Below, piece after piece: positions 28,833 to 39,274 of a stretch of DNA of 64,000 nt. Both the position numbers and the translations under genes were made by a program. Source of the DNA: Burkholderia diffusa (GTDB lineage: Bacteria; Pseudomonadota; Gammaproteobacteria; Burkholderiales; Burkholderiaceae). Within the stretch, counting starts at the first letter, position 1. Each line of letters begins with the position of its first letter. The DNA lies in the NCBI RefSeq assembly GCF_001718315.1, contig NZ_CP013362.1, forward strand, positions 1,116,001 through 1,180,000, given 5' to 3'. The notes beneath the pieces were generated by a model, which saw only the letters and a list, made by a program, of their open reading frames with translations, was not told the DNA's origin and made no database searches.

Positions 28833-30205
28833 GTCGACTCATCATCGTTTCGAACCGCGTCGCCCCGATTTCGGAAGGCGAGCCGGCGGCAGGCGGCCTC
28901 GCGATCGGCGTGTACGACGCGCTGAAGGAGACGGGCGGCATGTGGTTCGGCTGGAGCGGCGAGGTGGTCGCGTCCGGTGCGCCGCAGATCCGCATCGAGG
29001 AGCGCGGCCCCGTGACGTTCGCGACCATCGGGCTGTCGCGCCGCGATTACGACCAGTACTACCGAGGTTTCTCGAACGCGACGCTGTGGCCCGCGTTTCA
29101 TTACCGCGCGGACCTGATCCAGTACGATCGCCACGAGTTCGAAGGCTACAGCCGCGTGAACGTCTGGCTCGCGCAGCAGCTCGTGCCGCTATTGCAGGAC
29201 GACGACGTGATCTGGGTGCACGACTATCACCTGATCCCGTTCGCACGTGCGCTGCGCGCGGCCGGCGTGAAGAACCGCATCGGCTTTTTCCTGCACATTC
29301 CGTTTCCGGCCGCGCAGGTGCTGGTCAACGTGCCGCCGCATCGCGAGCTCGTCGAGTCGCTGTGCGCGTTCGACCTGCTCGGGTTCCAGACCGAGCCGGA
29401 CCTGCGCGCGTTCTGCGACTACATCGAGTTCGAGGCCGGCGGCGAAGTGGCGCGCGAAGGGCGCACGATGCGCGTCAGCGCGTTCGGCAACACGCTGCGT
29501 GCGTCCGCCTATCCGATCGGCGTGTATCCGGACGAGATCGCGTCGCTCGCGCAGGCCGGCGAGCACGGCAAGGCCGCGCGCATGGCCACGTCGCTGCGCG
29601 GGCGCCAGCTGATCATGAGCGTCGACCGGCTCGACTATTCGAAGGGGCTGGTCGAGCGGTTCCGCGCGTTCGAGAAGCTGCTGGAGCACCAGGCGTCGAT
29701 CCGCAACCGCGTGTCGTTCCTGCAGATCGCGCCGTCGACGCGCGCCGACCTGCGCGCGTACCAGGACATCCGCCTGCAGCTCGAAGCGGAGTCGGGGCGC
29801 ATCAACGGCCGCTACGCGGAGCTCGACTGGGCGCCGATCCTCTACATTCACCGCCAGTACGACCGGCAGGTGCTGGCCGCGCTGTATCGCCTCGCGCGCG
29901 TGGGCTTCGTGACGCCGTTGCGCGACGGGATGAATCTCGTCGCGAAGGAGTATGTGTCCGCGCAGAATCCGGAGGATCCGGGCGTGCTCGTGCTGTCGCG
30001 TTTCGCGGGCGCCGCGCGCGAACTGACGGGAGCGCTGATCGTCAATCCGATCGACATCGACGGGATGGCCGATGCGCTGTCGCAGGCGCTGACGATGCCG
30101 CTTGCCGAACGGCGCGCGCGGTATGCGGACATGATCGCGCAGCTGCGCGAGAACAATGTGTCGGTGTGGCGCGACAACTTCCTGCGCGACCTGCAGCGCG
30201 TGTAA
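28829..30205 (+). CDS. otsA: Trehalose-6-phosphate synthase OtsA
   Basis: A 458-residue GT20 enzyme that joins glucose from UDP-glucose to glucose 6-phosphate. Conserved patches include [36 protein letters not shown] and [16 protein letters not shown]. Trehalose serves as a stress protectant and signal. It starts inside the otsB stop (ATGA). A strong terminator follows. Confidence 0.97.
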   Translation: MSRLIIVSNRVAPISEGEPAAGGLAIGVYDALKETGGMWFGWSGEVVASGAPQIRIEERGPVTFATIGLSRRDYDQYYRGFSNATLWPAFHYRADLIQYDRHEFEGYSRVNVWLAQQLVPLLQDDDVIWVHDYHLIPFARALRAAGVKNRIGFFLHIPFPAAQVLVNVPPHRELVESLCAFDLLGFQTEPDLRAFCDYIEFEAGGEVAREGRTMRVSAFGNTLRASAYPIGVYPDEIASLAQAGEHGKAARMATSLRGRQLIMSVDRLDYSKGLVERFRAFEKLLEHQASIRNRVSFLQIAPSTRADLRAYQDIRLQLEAESGRINGRYAELDWAPILYIHRQYDRQVLAALYRLARVGFVTPLRDGMNLVAKEYVSAQNPEDPGVLVLSRFAGAARELTGALIVNPIDIDGMADALSQALTMPLAERRARYADMIAQLRENNVSVWRDNFLRDLQRV

Positions 30206-30247
30206 CCCGCGCGCAGCGCGGCACAGGTCGCGTGATGCCATGAAGAA

Positions 30248-30283
30248 AAAGCCGCCGTGCTTCGAGCACGGCGGCTTTTTTTG
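30248..30283 (+). terminator. Bidirectional terminator between otsA and the ABC exporter
   Basis: Stem AGCCGCCGTGC/GCACGGCGGCT with TTCGA loop, A run before and TTTTTTT after, between convergent genes. Confidence 0.92.
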
Positions 30284-30302
30284 TGGACTGCGTGGCGCGG
30301 CG

Positions 30303-32132
30303 TCAGGCCACGCGTTCCCCGGTTGGTGTGGTGCCGTCGGGCGCGTGATGGCGGCCGTGCTGCTTCGCGAGCAGGTCGCGGTACAGGCCCGGGCGGTTGC
30401 GCAGCACGTCGGGGCTGCCGTCGTCGATCACCTTGCCATTGCTCATCACGATGATCCGGTCGAAGTTGCGCAATGTCGACAGCCGGTGCGCGATCGCGAT
30501 TACCGTGCGGCCGACCATCAGGCGGTCGAGCGCGCTCTGGATCGCTTCCTCGGATGCGCTGTCGAGCGCGGACGTCGCTTCGTCGAGCAGCAGGATCGGC
30601 GCGTTCTTCAGGATCGCGCGCGCGATCGCGATGCGCTGGCGCTGGCCGCCCGACAGCTTCACGCCACGGTCGCCGACGATGGTGTCATAGCCTTCCGGCA
30701 TCGCCTCGATGAACTCCGAGCAACGGGCGTCGCGCGCGGCGGCGAGCACTTCGTCGCGGGTCGCCTCGGGGCGGCCGTACGCGATGTTGTCGTAGATGGT
30801 CCGGTGCAGCAGCGAGATGTCCTGCGGCACGAGCGCGATCGCGTGGCGCAGGCTGTCCTGCGTGATCGCCTTCACGTCCTGGCCGTCCACCTTCACGGCG
30901 CCGTCCTGCGTATCGTAGAAGCGCTGCAGCAGCGCGAGCACGGTCGACTTGCCGGCGCCCGACTTGCCGATCAGGCCGACCCGCTGGCCCGGTTCGATAT
31001 GCAGATCGAAGTGGTCCAGGATCGCGCGGCGGTGCGGGTACGCGAACGTCACGCGTTCGAAATCGACACGCCCGCCCTTGGCCGACAGCGGTTGCGCGTC
31101 GGATCGGTCGGGCATCCCGTGCGGCTCGAGCAGCGTCTTCACGGCTTCGGACAGGCGTGCGACGTGCTGCGTGACGTCGACGAGCGCGACCGCCAGATCG
31201 CGCGTGCCGTGCAGGATCGTGAAGCCGAGCGAACTGACGAGCACGATGTCGCCGGAGGTCGCGCGCCCCTGGTCCCACAGCCACAGTGCCCAGCCGAGCA
31301 GGCCGGCGGACAGCATCGCGGTGATCACCGCATGCAGCAGGCGCAGTTTCTCGAGATACAGCAGGCTTTGCTGGCGCGCGTCCATCTCGGCCTTCACCGT
31401 CGCGCCGAAGCGCTTCTGTTCGCGCAGCGTCATCCCGAACGCGCGCACGAGGCCCATGTTGCCGATCACGTCGACGAGCTCGCCGTCGACCGCGGCGGCT
31501 TTCGACGCGAACGCGTGATGGCGCGCGGAGCCGCGGCCGGCGAGCTTGAACAGCACGACGGAGAGCACGGCCGAACAGCCGAGCAGGCCGGCAGCCATCA
31601 GCGGGTTCACGACGATGATCATCAGGATCGCGCCCATCACCGCAATGCACGGCGGCAGCACGTTCCAGGCCATCGTGTTCTCAGACGTATAGACGGCGTT
31701 CGACGTGGCGGTGATGCGGCTCGCGAGCGTGCCCGGCTGCTTTTCCGAGTAGTACGTCGGCGAGTGGCCGATCAGGTACTGGAACAGGTCGCGCCGCAGG
31801 TCGCCGGTGACCGCGACGAACGTATGCGCGGCGACCCAGCCGCCGACGCGCCACAGCAGGTTGTCGGCCGCGATCAGCCCGACGAGCAGCGCGAACGCGC
31901 TCCACAACGGGCCCGGATGATGACGCCCGGTCGCAAGCACGTCGATCAGGTGCTTGATCGCATATTGCGAGCCGAGCGCGCAGCCGACGGCGGCCAGCAC
32001 ACTGCAGAGCACGACCAGGTGCGCGACGGGATGCAGGCGGATGTAGCGGAACAGGAACGCGATCGGCCGATGCGCGTAGCTCGACAGCTTCGCGTTGTGG
32101 GCGTTGCGCTGGGCAGGGGTGAGAGATTCCAA
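30303..32132 (-). CDS. ABC exporter, fused permease and ATPase (MsbA-like half-transporter)
   Basis: A 609-residue half-transporter. Residues 1-330 carry six membrane helices of the exporter type ([31 protein letters not shown] and others). The nucleotide-binding domain has Walker [10 protein letters not shown], the Q-loop VPQD, signature [14 protein letters not shown] and Walker [13 protein letters not shown]. The exported substrate is not clear; lipid, peptide or drug are possible. It is monocistronic, with 567 bp upstream before the glycosyltransferase. Confidence 0.9.
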   Translation of the reverse strand: MESLTPAQRNAHNAKLSSYAHRPIAFLFRYIRLHPVAHLVVLCSVLAAVGCALGSQYAIKHLIDVLATGRHHPGPLWSAFALLVGLIAADNLLWRVGGWVAAHTFVAVTGDLRRDLFQYLIGHSPTYYSEKQPGTLASRITATSNAVYTSENTMAWNVLPPCIAVMGAILMIIVVNPLMAAGLLGCSAVLSVVLFKLAGRGSARHHAFASKAAAVDGELVDVIGNMGLVRAFGMTLREQKRFGATVKAEMDARQQSLLYLEKLRLLHAVITAMLSAGLLGWALWLWDQGRATSGDIVLVSSLGFTILHGTRDLAVALVDVTQHVARLSEAVKTLLEPHGMPDRSDAQPLSAKGGRVDFERVTFAYPHRRAILDHFDLHIEPGQRVGLIGKSGAGKSTVLALLQRFYDTQDGAVKVDGQDVKAITQDSLRHAIALVPQDISLLHRTIYDNIAYGRPEATRDEVLAAARDARCSEFIEAMPEGYDTIVGDRGVKLSGGQRQRIAIARAILKNAPILLLDEATSALDSASEEAIQSALDRLMVGRTVIAIAHRLSTLRNFDRIIVMSNGKVIDDGSPDVLRNRPGLYRDLLAKQHGRHHAPDGTTPTGERVA

Positions 32133-32699
32133 AATATGCGTGCGGTGATTCGGTGATTGAGCGGATCGACTGGATCGCAGCCACGGTCGCTCGGACTGAA
32201 TAATCCGGCATTGTAAACAAGGCCGTGCATTGCGCTGCGCGAATCTTGCGTTGGTCAGGGGTGCGCGACCAAATTTGAGATAAAATCCGGCATCTTCATC
32301 CTGCCTGCCGCATGCGCCGGAATCGCGATGTCGGCAGCGACGGGATGACCCGGAACGCCAAAAGGGCCTTCCACTCTAGAACGGACGCCCAAGTCCGCGG
32401 GTTGCAAAGTGTTGCGCCTTTGTAACAAAGTAAAGTGTTTGAAATGTTGTGAGCCGTATCGGGATTAACCCTAGATAATCGGCTCCGGGTTCGATTCCAG
32501 GTTTTTACGAACCCCTGTCAACGGGTCTTCGTTTCAAACGTTCTATGCCTGTCGCGTCGCCGACGCTCCTTGTGCAGCGCGGGTTCGACGCCCCCGGCAG
32601 GCTGATTCGTCCGATCTTCGGACGAAATGCATCCAGCCCGGACCGCCGGCAGGTTGCCGACCCATACCTGGTTTTTAGCCGATTTTTTAGGAGTTACGC
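32133..32699. promoter_or_regulatory. Long intergenic/leader region before the GT4 gene, with several hairpins
   Basis: No protein gene is seen. A candidate -10 TAAAAT at 32281 would make a 5' leader of about 410 bases for the downstream gene. Inverted repeats include TTGGTC-N10-GACCAA (32251-32272), an interrupted stem around GGGATTAACCC (32452-32483), and a perfect 9-bp hairpin TTCGTCCGA-TCT-TCGGACGAA (32606-32626). It also holds the promoter of the ABC exporter on the other strand. Confidence 0.45.
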
Positions 32700-33764
32700 A
32701 TGCGAATCGCCCAAATCGCTCCGTTGCACGAAGCGGTGCCCCCGAAACTGTACGGTGGTACCGAGCGAGTGGTGTCCTACCTCACCGAAGCGCTCGTCGA
32801 GATGGGGCATGACGTCACGCTCTTCGCGAGCGGCGATTCGCAAACGTCGGCGAAGCTCGAGGCGTGCTGGCCGCAGGCGCTGCGCCTCGACCCGACGATC
32901 CGCGACGTGATGGCCCCGCACATGCTGCTCCTCGAGCAGGTGCGCCGCCGTGCGGAAGAGTTCGACGTCCTGCACTGCCATATCGACTACTACCCGTTCT
33001 CGCTGTTCTCGCGCCAGCCGGTCCCGCATCTGACGACGATGCACGGCCGTCTCGACCTGCCGGAACTGCAGCCGATCTTCAATGCGTTCAGCGACGTGCC
33101 GGTCGTGTCGATCTCCGACAACCAGCGCATCCCGCTGCCGCAAGCGAACTGGCTGTCGACCGTGTACCACGGCCTGCCGGAAAACCTGCTGACGCCGATC
33201 CCGAACGTGAAGCCGAGCTACCTCGCGTTCCTGGGCCGCATCTCGCCGGAGAAGCGCGTCGACACCGCGATCCGCATCGCCGAGCAGGCCGGCCTGCCGA
33301 TCAAGATCGCCGCGAAGCTCGACAAGGCCGACCGCGCGTACTACGAAGAGAAGATCAAGCCGCTGTTCGCGCTGCCGCACGTCGAGTACATTGGCGAAAT
33401 CAGCGAATCGGAAAAGACCGAATTCCTGGGCAACGCGCACGCGCTGCTGTTCCCGATCGACTGGCCGGAGCCGTTCGGCCTGGTGATGATCGAAGCGATG
33501 GCCTGCGGCACGCCGGTGATCGCGTTCAAGCGCGGTTCGGTGCCGGAAGTGATCGAGAACGGCGTGTCGGGCTTCGTCGTCGAAGACGAACTGTCGGCCG
33601 TCGCGGCGCTCAAGCGTCTCGACACGCTGCCGCGCGAGAAGGTGCGCGCCGCGTTCGAGGCACGTTTCTCGTCGAAGGTGATGGCGCAGAACTACGTGAA
33701 GGGCTACGAGGAACTGCTGCGCCAGAAGCGCCGCACGGTGCTGCGCGAAGTCAACGCAGGCTGA
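32700..33764 (+). CDS. Glycosyltransferase family 4
   Basis: A 354-residue GT-B glycosyltransferase. N-terminal Gly-rich acceptor region PPKLYGGTERVVSYLTEAL and a C-terminal donor domain with LAFLGRISPEKRVDTAI and the E-x7-E region EPFGLVMIEAMACGTPVIAF are complete. Substrate and product are unknown; exopolysaccharide or glycolipid synthesis are possibilities. The gene stands alone behind a long structured leader, with a GGAG-like site (AGGAG, about 32690) before the ATG. Confidence 0.9.
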   Translation: MRIAQIAPLHEAVPPKLYGGTERVVSYLTEALVEMGHDVTLFASGDSQTSAKLEACWPQALRLDPTIRDVMAPHMLLLEQVRRRAEEFDVLHCHIDYYPFSLFSRQPVPHLTTMHGRLDLPELQPIFNAFSDVPVVSISDNQRIPLPQANWLSTVYHGLPENLLTPIPNVKPSYLAFLGRISPEKRVDTAIRIAEQAGLPIKIAAKLDKADRAYYEEKIKPLFALPHVEYIGEISESEKTEFLGNAHALLFPIDWPEPFGLVMIEAMACGTPVIAFKRGSVPEVIENGVSGFVVEDELSAVAALKRLDTLPREKVRAAFEARFSSKVMAQNYVKGYEELLRQKRRTVLREVNAG

Positions 33765-34000
33765 TGCCGGAGCGCCGGCCGCACTGCGGCTGAGGCCGTC
33801 ATCGACGCCCCGTCCGGGTCCCCGGCGGGGCGTTGTCACATCTGCAGCGCGGATCTGTTGTATTCTCGCCGCGCCCGGCGCCGCGAACGGCCCCGGAAGC
33901 GGCCCGGCACGCCATCCTGCCGTCTGTCCAGACGGTAATGTCCCTATAATGGCCGTGCCGCGAAATCCGGCCCCGCACGAACATCGAGAGGAGAGCAGTC

Positions 34001-34801
34001 TTGGCGAGATCGAAAACCACGCGCGCAGCGCCGGCCCCCGGCGCCGGCGTGATCTTCGCGTTGCGCGCGATCGGTCTCGTGCTGCTCGCGCGCTGGCTGT
34101 TCTCGATGTCCCAGATGGGCTATCGCGCGTCGCTGTCGGCGATGGTGTCGTCGCCCTGGGCGTTCGTCTATCTCGTGCTGATCTTCCTGCTGCTCGCGCT
34201 GCCGGGCGCCGCTGCGCGCGCCGAGCGGCCGTTCCATCCGCTGCCGCAATGGCTGCGTCAGGCGCTGCGGGTTTTCGCACTGATCGGTTTCCTGTTTGCC
34301 GTGTGGTCGATCGGCGCGTTCGCGTGGGCGGCCGGCTGGCGCCGTGCGCTGCACGCGGTGACGGCGACCAACGGCTGGCTCGTCGCCGCGCCGGCGCTGT
34401 ATGCGGCGATCGTGTGGATGTGCCGCCCGCGGCCGCTGTGGCGCACCAACGTGGCCGCGCGCCGTTTCGCGGTCGGCCGCTACGCAATCTCGCTCGATAC
34501 GCTCACGCGCACCGCGATTGTCTGGATGGAGAGCCGCAAGGTCGGTCAGTATGACGCGCGCGAACTATCGGTGCGCTGGCCCGACCGGGGCGCGGCCACT
34601 GCGGTCGAGCAGGGTGCGCCGGCGGCTGCCGTGCCGCCGCGTCGCGGCAGCCTGTTTCGGCGGCCGCAGGTGGAACTGCTGTGGGATTCGCCGGCGGCCG
34701 TCGGCCATAACCGGCAGATCGTGATGCGCGCACCACTCGCGACCGAGGGCGACCGCGTTGCGGTGCTCGCGCTTGACGCCGCGCTCAAGCAGATCGTCTG
34801 A
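34001..34801 (+). CDS. Hypothetical membrane protein
   Basis: A 266-residue protein I do not recognise. Four hydrophobic segments are at about 17-36, 50-67, 90-110 and 125-142, and the last 110 residues are soluble (FAVGRYAISLDTLTRTAIVWMESR and a proline/arginine-rich linker). The start is TTG 34001, chosen because GAGAGGAGAG lies 6-7 bases upstream and no ATG is well placed. It is followed 37 bp later by another small membrane protein. Codon use is like its neighbours, so it looks native. Confidence 0.75.
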   Translation: MARSKTTRAAPAPGAGVIFALRAIGLVLLARWLFSMSQMGYRASLSAMVSSPWAFVYLVLIFLLLALPGAAARAERPFHPLPQWLRQALRVFALIGFLFAVWSIGAFAWAAGWRRALHAVTATNGWLVAAPALYAAIVWMCRPRPLWRTNVAARRFAVGRYAISLDTLTRTAIVWMESRKVGQYDARELSVRWPDRGAATAVEQGAPAAAVPPRRGSLFRRPQVELLWDSPAAVGHNRQIVMRAPLATEGDRVAVLALDAALKQIV

Positions 34802-34838
34802 CAAGGCCTGCGCGGCGCGCGGGCGACACGGAGGCACA

Positions 34839-35303
34839 ATGATCGTTCGTTGGTTGCTGGCAGCCGTTCACCTGATGGCGTTCGGCGTTGCGTTCGCCGC
34901 AATCGCAGGGCGCAACCGCGCGCTGCGCAGGGTCATTGCGTCGGCGCAGGCCGCCGACCTGCCCGGCGTGTTCAAGGCGGACGCGGCCTGGGGATTGTCC
35001 GCGCTGGTGCTGATCGCGACGGGACTCGCGCGCGCGTTCGGCGGCTTCGAGAAGGGCGCCGCGTATTACCTTCACGAGCCGCTCTTCCACGTCAAGATGA
35101 CCGCGCTCGTGCTGATCCTGCTGCTCGAGATCGTGCCGATGCTGGGGTTGATCCGCTGGCGCGTCGCCGTGCGGCAACAGCAAATGCCCGATCTCGGCCG
35201 CGCACGGACCTACGTGCGGATCGGCCACTGGCAGGCCATGCTCGTGATGGTCATCGTGTTCGCCGCGTCGGGGATGGCGCGTGGGCTCGGGCTGGCCGGG
35301 TAG
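34839..35303 (+). CDS. DUF2214 family membrane protein
   Basis: A 154-residue protein with four predicted helices (WLLAAVHLMAFGVAFAAIA, LSALVLIATGLARAFGGFEKG, MTALVLILLLEIVPML, and AMLVMVIVFAASGMARG), matching the DUF2214 layout. The function is unknown. ATG 34839 follows an ACGGAGG ribosome-binding site. Probably cotranscribed with the preceding membrane-protein gene. Confidence 0.82.
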   Translation: MIVRWLLAAVHLMAFGVAFAAIAGRNRALRRVIASAQAADLPGVFKADAAWGLSALVLIATGLARAFGGFEKGAAYYLHEPLFHVKMTALVLILLLEIVPMLGLIRWRVAVRQQQMPDLGRARTYVRIGHWQAMLVMVIVFAASGMARGLGLAG

Positions 35304-35360
35304 CTGCGCACGGCCGGGACTTCCGACCGGACGGCCCTGCCGCCCGGCTCGTCCGCCCGC

Positions 35361-36713
35361 TCAGCGCACGAGGCACGGGCGCTTGTTGTTGAACGTCCAT
35401 CCCGGAATCAGATACTGCATCGCGGCTGCATCGTCGCGCGCGCCGAGCGCGTGCTGCTTGTACAGCTCGTGCGCGAGCGCCACCGCATCCATGTCGATGT
35501 CGATGCCGAGACCTGGACGCTTCGGCACTTCCACGAGTCCGTTCTCGATCTTCAGCGGCTCGCGCGTCAGCCGTTCGCCGTCCTGCCAGATCCAGTGCGT
35601 GTCGATCGCGGTGACCTGGCCGGGCGCGGCGGCCGCGACGTGCGTGAACATCGCGAGCGACACGTCGAAGTGGTTGTTCGAATGCGAACCCCACGTGAGG
35701 CCCCAGTCGCGGCACATCTGCGCGACGCGCACCGAGCCCTGCATCGTCCAGAAGTGCGGATCGGCCAACGGGATGTCGACCGCCTGCAGCTGCACCGCGT
35801 GGCCCATCTGCCGCCAGTCGGTCGCGATCATGTTGGTCGCCGTCGGCAGCCCGGTCGCGCGGCGGAATTCGGCCATCACCTCGCGGCCCGAGTAGCCGTT
35901 TTCCGCACCGCACGGATCTTCCGCATACGCGAGCACGTGATGCAGGTCGCGACACAGCCGCACGGCCTCGTCGAGCGACCACGCGCCGTTCGGATCGAGC
36001 GTCACGCGCGCTTCGGGGAAGCGCTCGGCGAGCGCCGTCACGGCTTCGACCTCGCGTGCGCCTTCGAACACGCCGCCTTTCAGCTTGAAGTCGTTGAACC
36101 CGTACCGCGCATGAGCGGCTTCGGCGAGGCGCACGACCGCTTCGGGCGTCAGCGCGGCCTCGTCACGCACGCGCGTCCAGTCGTCGGTCGCGCCGCGGCC
36201 GTCGCGATAGGGCAGCGCGGTTTGCTTGCGATCGCCGACGTAGAACAGGTAACCGAGCATCTCGACGCGCTCGCGCTGCTGTCCCTCGCCGAGCAGGGCG
36301 GCCACGGGCACGCCGAGATGCTGGCCGAGCAGGTCGAGCAGCGCGGCTTCGAGCGCGGTGACCGCGTGGATCGTGGTGCGCAGGTCGAAGGTCTGCAAGC
36401 CGCGGCCGCTTGCGTCGCGGTCAGCAAAGGTGCGCCGCACGTCGTTGAGCATCGCATGGTAGTTGCCGACCGGCTGACCGACGACGAGCGCGCGCGCATC
36501 CTCGAGCGTGCGGCGGATGCTTTCGCCTCCCGGCACTTCGCCGACGCCGGTCCGGCCCGCACTGTCCTTCAGGATCACGAGGTTGCGGGTGAAGAACGGG
36601 CCGTGCGCGCCGCTCAGGTTGAGCAGCATGCTGTCGTGGCCGGCGACCGGAATGGCTTGCAGATCGACGATGCGTGGCGTGTCGTGGGAAGGCGAGGCAG
36701 TGACGGCGTTCAT
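35361..36713 (-). CDS. gudD: Glucarate dehydratase
   Basis: A 450-residue enolase-superfamily enzyme that dehydrates D-glucarate (or L-idarate) to 5-keto-4-deoxyglucarate. The catalytic lysine pair is in FNDFKLKGG, the metal ligands in [23 protein letters not shown] and NMIATDW, and the His-Asp dyad in [13 protein letters not shown] 36713 (MNAVTAS) was chosen over an earlier one at 36752. It is divergent from a GntR/FadR-type regulator across 424 bp with a well-formed promoter and operator. No glucarate transporter or downstream aldolase is in this window. Confidence 0.93.
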   Translation of the reverse strand: MNAVTASPSHDTPRIVDLQAIPVAGHDSMLLNLSGAHGPFFTRNLVILKDSAGRTGVGEVPGGESIRRTLEDARALVVGQPVGNYHAMLNDVRRTFADRDASGRGLQTFDLRTTIHAVTALEAALLDLLGQHLGVPVAALLGEGQQRERVEMLGYLFYVGDRKQTALPYRDGRGATDDWTRVRDEAALTPEAVVRLAEAAHARYGFNDFKLKGGVFEGAREVEAVTALAERFPEARVTLDPNGAWSLDEAVRLCRDLHHVLAYAEDPCGAENGYSGREVMAEFRRATGLPTATNMIATDWRQMGHAVQLQAVDIPLADPHFWTMQGSVRVAQMCRDWGLTWGSHSNNHFDVSLAMFTHVAAAAPGQVTAIDTHWIWQDGERLTREPLKIENGLVEVPKRPGLGIDIDMDAVALAHELYKQHALGARDDAAAMQYLIPGWTFNNKRPCLVR

Positions 36714-37027
36714 GGCGGCGATGGCGAAAGAGTGGGCAATGCCGTGCGGCAAAAGCTTTGCCGCGCGCGGCGGGAGGTGCGATCATTCGACAACCGACGT
36801 GCGCGGCGCGCAAGCCCCGCATGTCGACAGCAACCCGAAAGGGTGGGGCGACCCGCTCGATGCCGGTGTCGCGGCGGACCGAAGCAAGTGTGGATGCTCG
36901 CTTCGGTCGACCGTGAAACTGGGCGCCGGCAGCCGCGCGGAAGCGCGAATGCCGGCCGATCGCGAACCACGGGACCCGGCAGGCGCTTGTACGCCGGCTT
37001 CGGTCGACAGGAGATCCGTATCGCGAT

Positions 37028-37083
37028 CATCAGTCGTCGGATGACTTGTGACGCAGTATAATGAATCATCGGCGTCCGCTCAA
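37028..37083 (-). promoter_or_regulatory. gudD promoter and candidate GntR operator
   Basis: On the minus strand TTGAGC (37083-37078) and TATACT (37060-37055) are 17 bp apart; the predicted start is near 37048. On the plus strand TATAAT at 37057-37062 may be the regulator's own -10. A 19-bp site CATCAGTCGTCGGATGACT (37028-37046) lies at the gudD start point, and a close relative occurs at 37958-37976. The rest of the 36714-37137 gap holds the long gudD leader. Confidence 0.5.
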
Positions 37084-37137
37084 ACCCCGCGTAAACCCTC
37101 GGCTCACATTACGATCATTCAAAAAGGAACCGGCCTC

Positions 37138-37899
37138 ATGTCCGTGCCCACGCTTCCCGCAGCGCCGCGCCGTCGCGCACGCAGCCTCGCACAAGATGTC
37201 GTCGACGCGCTGACCGCGCAGATCGAAAACGGCACGCTGCGTCCCGGCGACAAGCTGCCGACCGAAACCGAAGTCATGGCGGCGCAGGGCGTCAGCCGCA
37301 CGGTCGTGCGCGAAGCGATCTCGCGGATGCAGGCGAGCGGCCTCATCGAGACGCGCCACGGCATCGGCAGCTTCGTGCTCGAACCGACGCGCCGCCAGAC
37401 GCTCGGCATCGATCCCGCGACCATCACGACGCTGCGCGACGTGCTTGCCGTGCTCGAGCTGCGCATCAGCCTCGAAAGCGAATGCGCGAGCCTCGCCGCG
37501 CAGCGCGCGAACGATACCGACCTGGCCGCGCTGCGGCGTGCGCTCGACGCGATCGCGTCGGGGGCGGGCGGCGGCCGCGACACCGCACAGCTCGATTTCC
37601 AGTTCCATCTGCAGATCGCGCAGTCCACCGGCAACCGCTACTTCGTCGACATCATGACGCAGCTGGGCGCGTCGATCATTCCGCGCACGCGCGTGAATTC
37701 GGCGCGTTTTGCCGGCGACGACCTCGAGCGCTATGTCGGCCGGCTCAATCACGAGCATGAAGACATTTACGAGGCGATCGCGCGTCACGACCCGGAAGCC
37801 GCGCGTGCCGCGATGCGCACGCACCTGACCAACAGCCGCGAGCGGCTGCGGCGTGCGCACGAGGCGGCCGAGGCGGAGCGCGACACGCAGGCCAGCTGA
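37138..37899 (+). CDS. FadR-type GntR transcriptional regulator
   Basis: A 253-residue regulator with an N-terminal winged HTH (LRPGDKLPTETEVMAAQGVSRTVVREAISRMQASGLI, residues 33-70) and a C-terminal FCD domain (FQFHLQIAQSTGNRYFVDIM, about 120-235) that binds a ligand. FadR-type regulators often respond to sugar acids, which fits the adjacent glucarate dehydratase. ATG 37138 was chosen as the start of the conserved part. A matching site lies in the promoter region and a second one downstream of the gene. Confidence 0.9.
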   Translation: MSVPTLPAAPRRRARSLAQDVVDALTAQIENGTLRPGDKLPTETEVMAAQGVSRTVVREAISRMQASGLIETRHGIGSFVLEPTRRQTLGIDPATITTLRDVLAVLELRISLESECASLAAQRANDTDLAALRRALDAIASGAGGGRDTAQLDFQFHLQIAQSTGNRYFVDIMTQLGASIIPRTRVNSARFAGDDLERYVGRLNHEHEDIYEAIARHDPEAARAAMRTHLTNSRERLRRAHEAAEAERDTQAS

Positions 37900-37957
37900 C
37901 GAGTCGCTGCCGAAATGGCCCGCGCGTTGCCGCGGGCCATGGCGTATATCGCCGAAA

Positions 37958-37976
37958 CATCAGTCATCGTATGATG
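37958..37976. promoter_or_regulatory. Second copy of the putative GntR operator
   Basis: CATCAGTCATCGTATGATG matches the gudD-promoter site at 15 of 19 positions and contains the palindrome CATC-GTAT-GATG. It lies between the regulator stop and the convergent binding-protein gene, where no promoter is needed for a visible gene. Confidence 0.45.
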
Positions 37977-38125
37977 TCCGCGCCGATTGGCCCATTGCGC
38001 CACTCGTTATATTGCCGGCCGCGCATCCGTCGGTACGCGCACCGTGCGAGAGACGGCGAGGCGACGTTCCCGCCGTCGCCCGCGCCCGAGGCGGCCGGGC
38101 TGTCCAGGCCGCCAATCCCGCCCGA

Positions 38126-39274
38126 TCAGCCGCCCTTCGTCACGATGGTCTTCCACGTGCCGTTCTTCACCTGATACAGCGTCGACATCCCGCTCTTCAG
38201 CGAGCCGTCGTTCGCGAACGAGATGCGCCCGGTGACACCTTCGAAGTCGACTTTCTTCAACGCCGGGCGATAGACCTTCGGATCGGTCGAGTTGGCCGCC
38301 TGCATTGCCTTGATTGCCGCCCACGCCGCGTCGTAGCCGAACTGCGCATACGACAGCACGTCGACGCCGAAGCGCTTCTTGAACCGCTGCTCGAAATCCT
38401 TGCCCTGCGGCAGCTCGTCGAGCGGCCGTCCGTACTCCCACGCCATCGCGCCTTCCGCGGCCGGGCCCGCGATCTTGATGAACTCGTTGTCCTTCACGCC
38501 GCCGCCGCCGACGAACTGCGCAGTCAGCCCGAGCTGGCGCATCTGCTTGATGAAGTTCGCGGCGAGCGAATCGAGCCCGCCGAAGAAGATCAGGTCGGGG
38601 TTCTTGCCCTTCAGGCTCGTGATCTGCGCGCGGAAGTCGACCGCCTGGTTGCTGGTGAACTCGCGGCCGATGATGTTGCCGCCGGCCGCCTTCACGGCCT
38701 TCTCGAACTCGTCGGCCTCGCCCTGGCCGAACGCGGTGCGATCGTCGATGATCGCGATGCGCTTCGCCTTGGTCACGTCGACCGCGTACTTGCCCGCGTT
38801 CCCGGCGTTCTGGCCGTCGGTCGCGATCACCATGAACATGTTTGCGAGCCCGCGCGACGTGAGCGTCGGATTGGTCGCGGCCGGATCGATCACCGGAATG
38901 CCGGCCTTGTCGTAGACCACCGACGCCGGAATCGTCGTGCCCGAGTTGAAGTGGCCGACCACCACCGACACGTTCTGGTCGACGAGCGCCTGCGCGGCCT
39001 GCACGCCGATACGCGGGTCGGCCTGGTCGTCCTGCACGACGAGGTTGAAGTGCGCGGGCTTGCCGGCGATCTGGATCTTCTGCGCGGCCGCGTCGTCGAG
39101 CGCGAGTTGCACGCCGTTCTGGAGATCCTTGCCATAACCGGCGTTCACGCCGGTGAGCGGCGCGGCGAAACCGACCTTCACGTCGGTCGAGTCGGCCGCC
39201 TGAGCGGCCTGTTGCGAGAGGAGAGCTACCGCGGATACGACCGATACCGACAACAGGGAATGACGGAATTTCAT
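38126..39274 (-). CDS. Branched-chain amino-acid-type ABC transporter substrate-binding protein
   Basis: A 382-residue periplasmic protein of the LivJ/Peripla_BP_6 class. Signal peptide MKFRHSLLSVSVVSAVALLS with cleavage after AQA-like residues, then VKVGFAAPLTGVNAGYGKDLQNGVQLALDDA and QVNQSVVVGHFNSGTTIPA-like loops (VSVVVGHFNSGTTIPAS is seen). No permease or ATPase gene is adjacent, so it is an orphan that must serve a transporter elsewhere. The start ATG 39274 was placed at the signal peptide. Ligand specificity cannot be told. Confidence 0.9.
   Translation of the reverse strand: MKFRHSLLSVSVVSAVALLSQQAAQAADSTDVKVGFAAPLTGVNAGYGKDLQNGVQLALDDAAAQKIQIAGKPAHFNLVVQDDQADPRIGVQAAQALVDQNVSVVVGHFNSGTTIPASVVYDKAGIPVIDPAATNPTLTSRGLANMFMVIATDGQNAGNAGKYAVDVTKAKRIAIIDDRTAFGQGEADEFEKAVKAAGGNIIGREFTSNQAVDFRAQITSLKGKNPDLIFFGGLDSLAANFIKQMRQLGLTAQFVGGGGVKDNEFIKIAGPAAEGAMAWEYGRPLDELPQGKDFEQRFKKRFGVDVLSYAQFGYDAAWAAIKAMQAANSTDPKVYRPALKKVDFEGVTGRISFANDGSLKSGMSTLYQVKNGTWKTIVTKGG

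Noticed and set aside
32483..32508. tRNA-like GGTTCGATTCC T-loop
   Set aside because: The T-stem has a mismatch and there is no acceptor, D- or anticodon stem upstream.
33800..33840. GC hairpin after the GT4 gene as a terminator
   Set aside because: A CGCCCCG/CGGGGCG stem is present but there is no T run; left unassigned.
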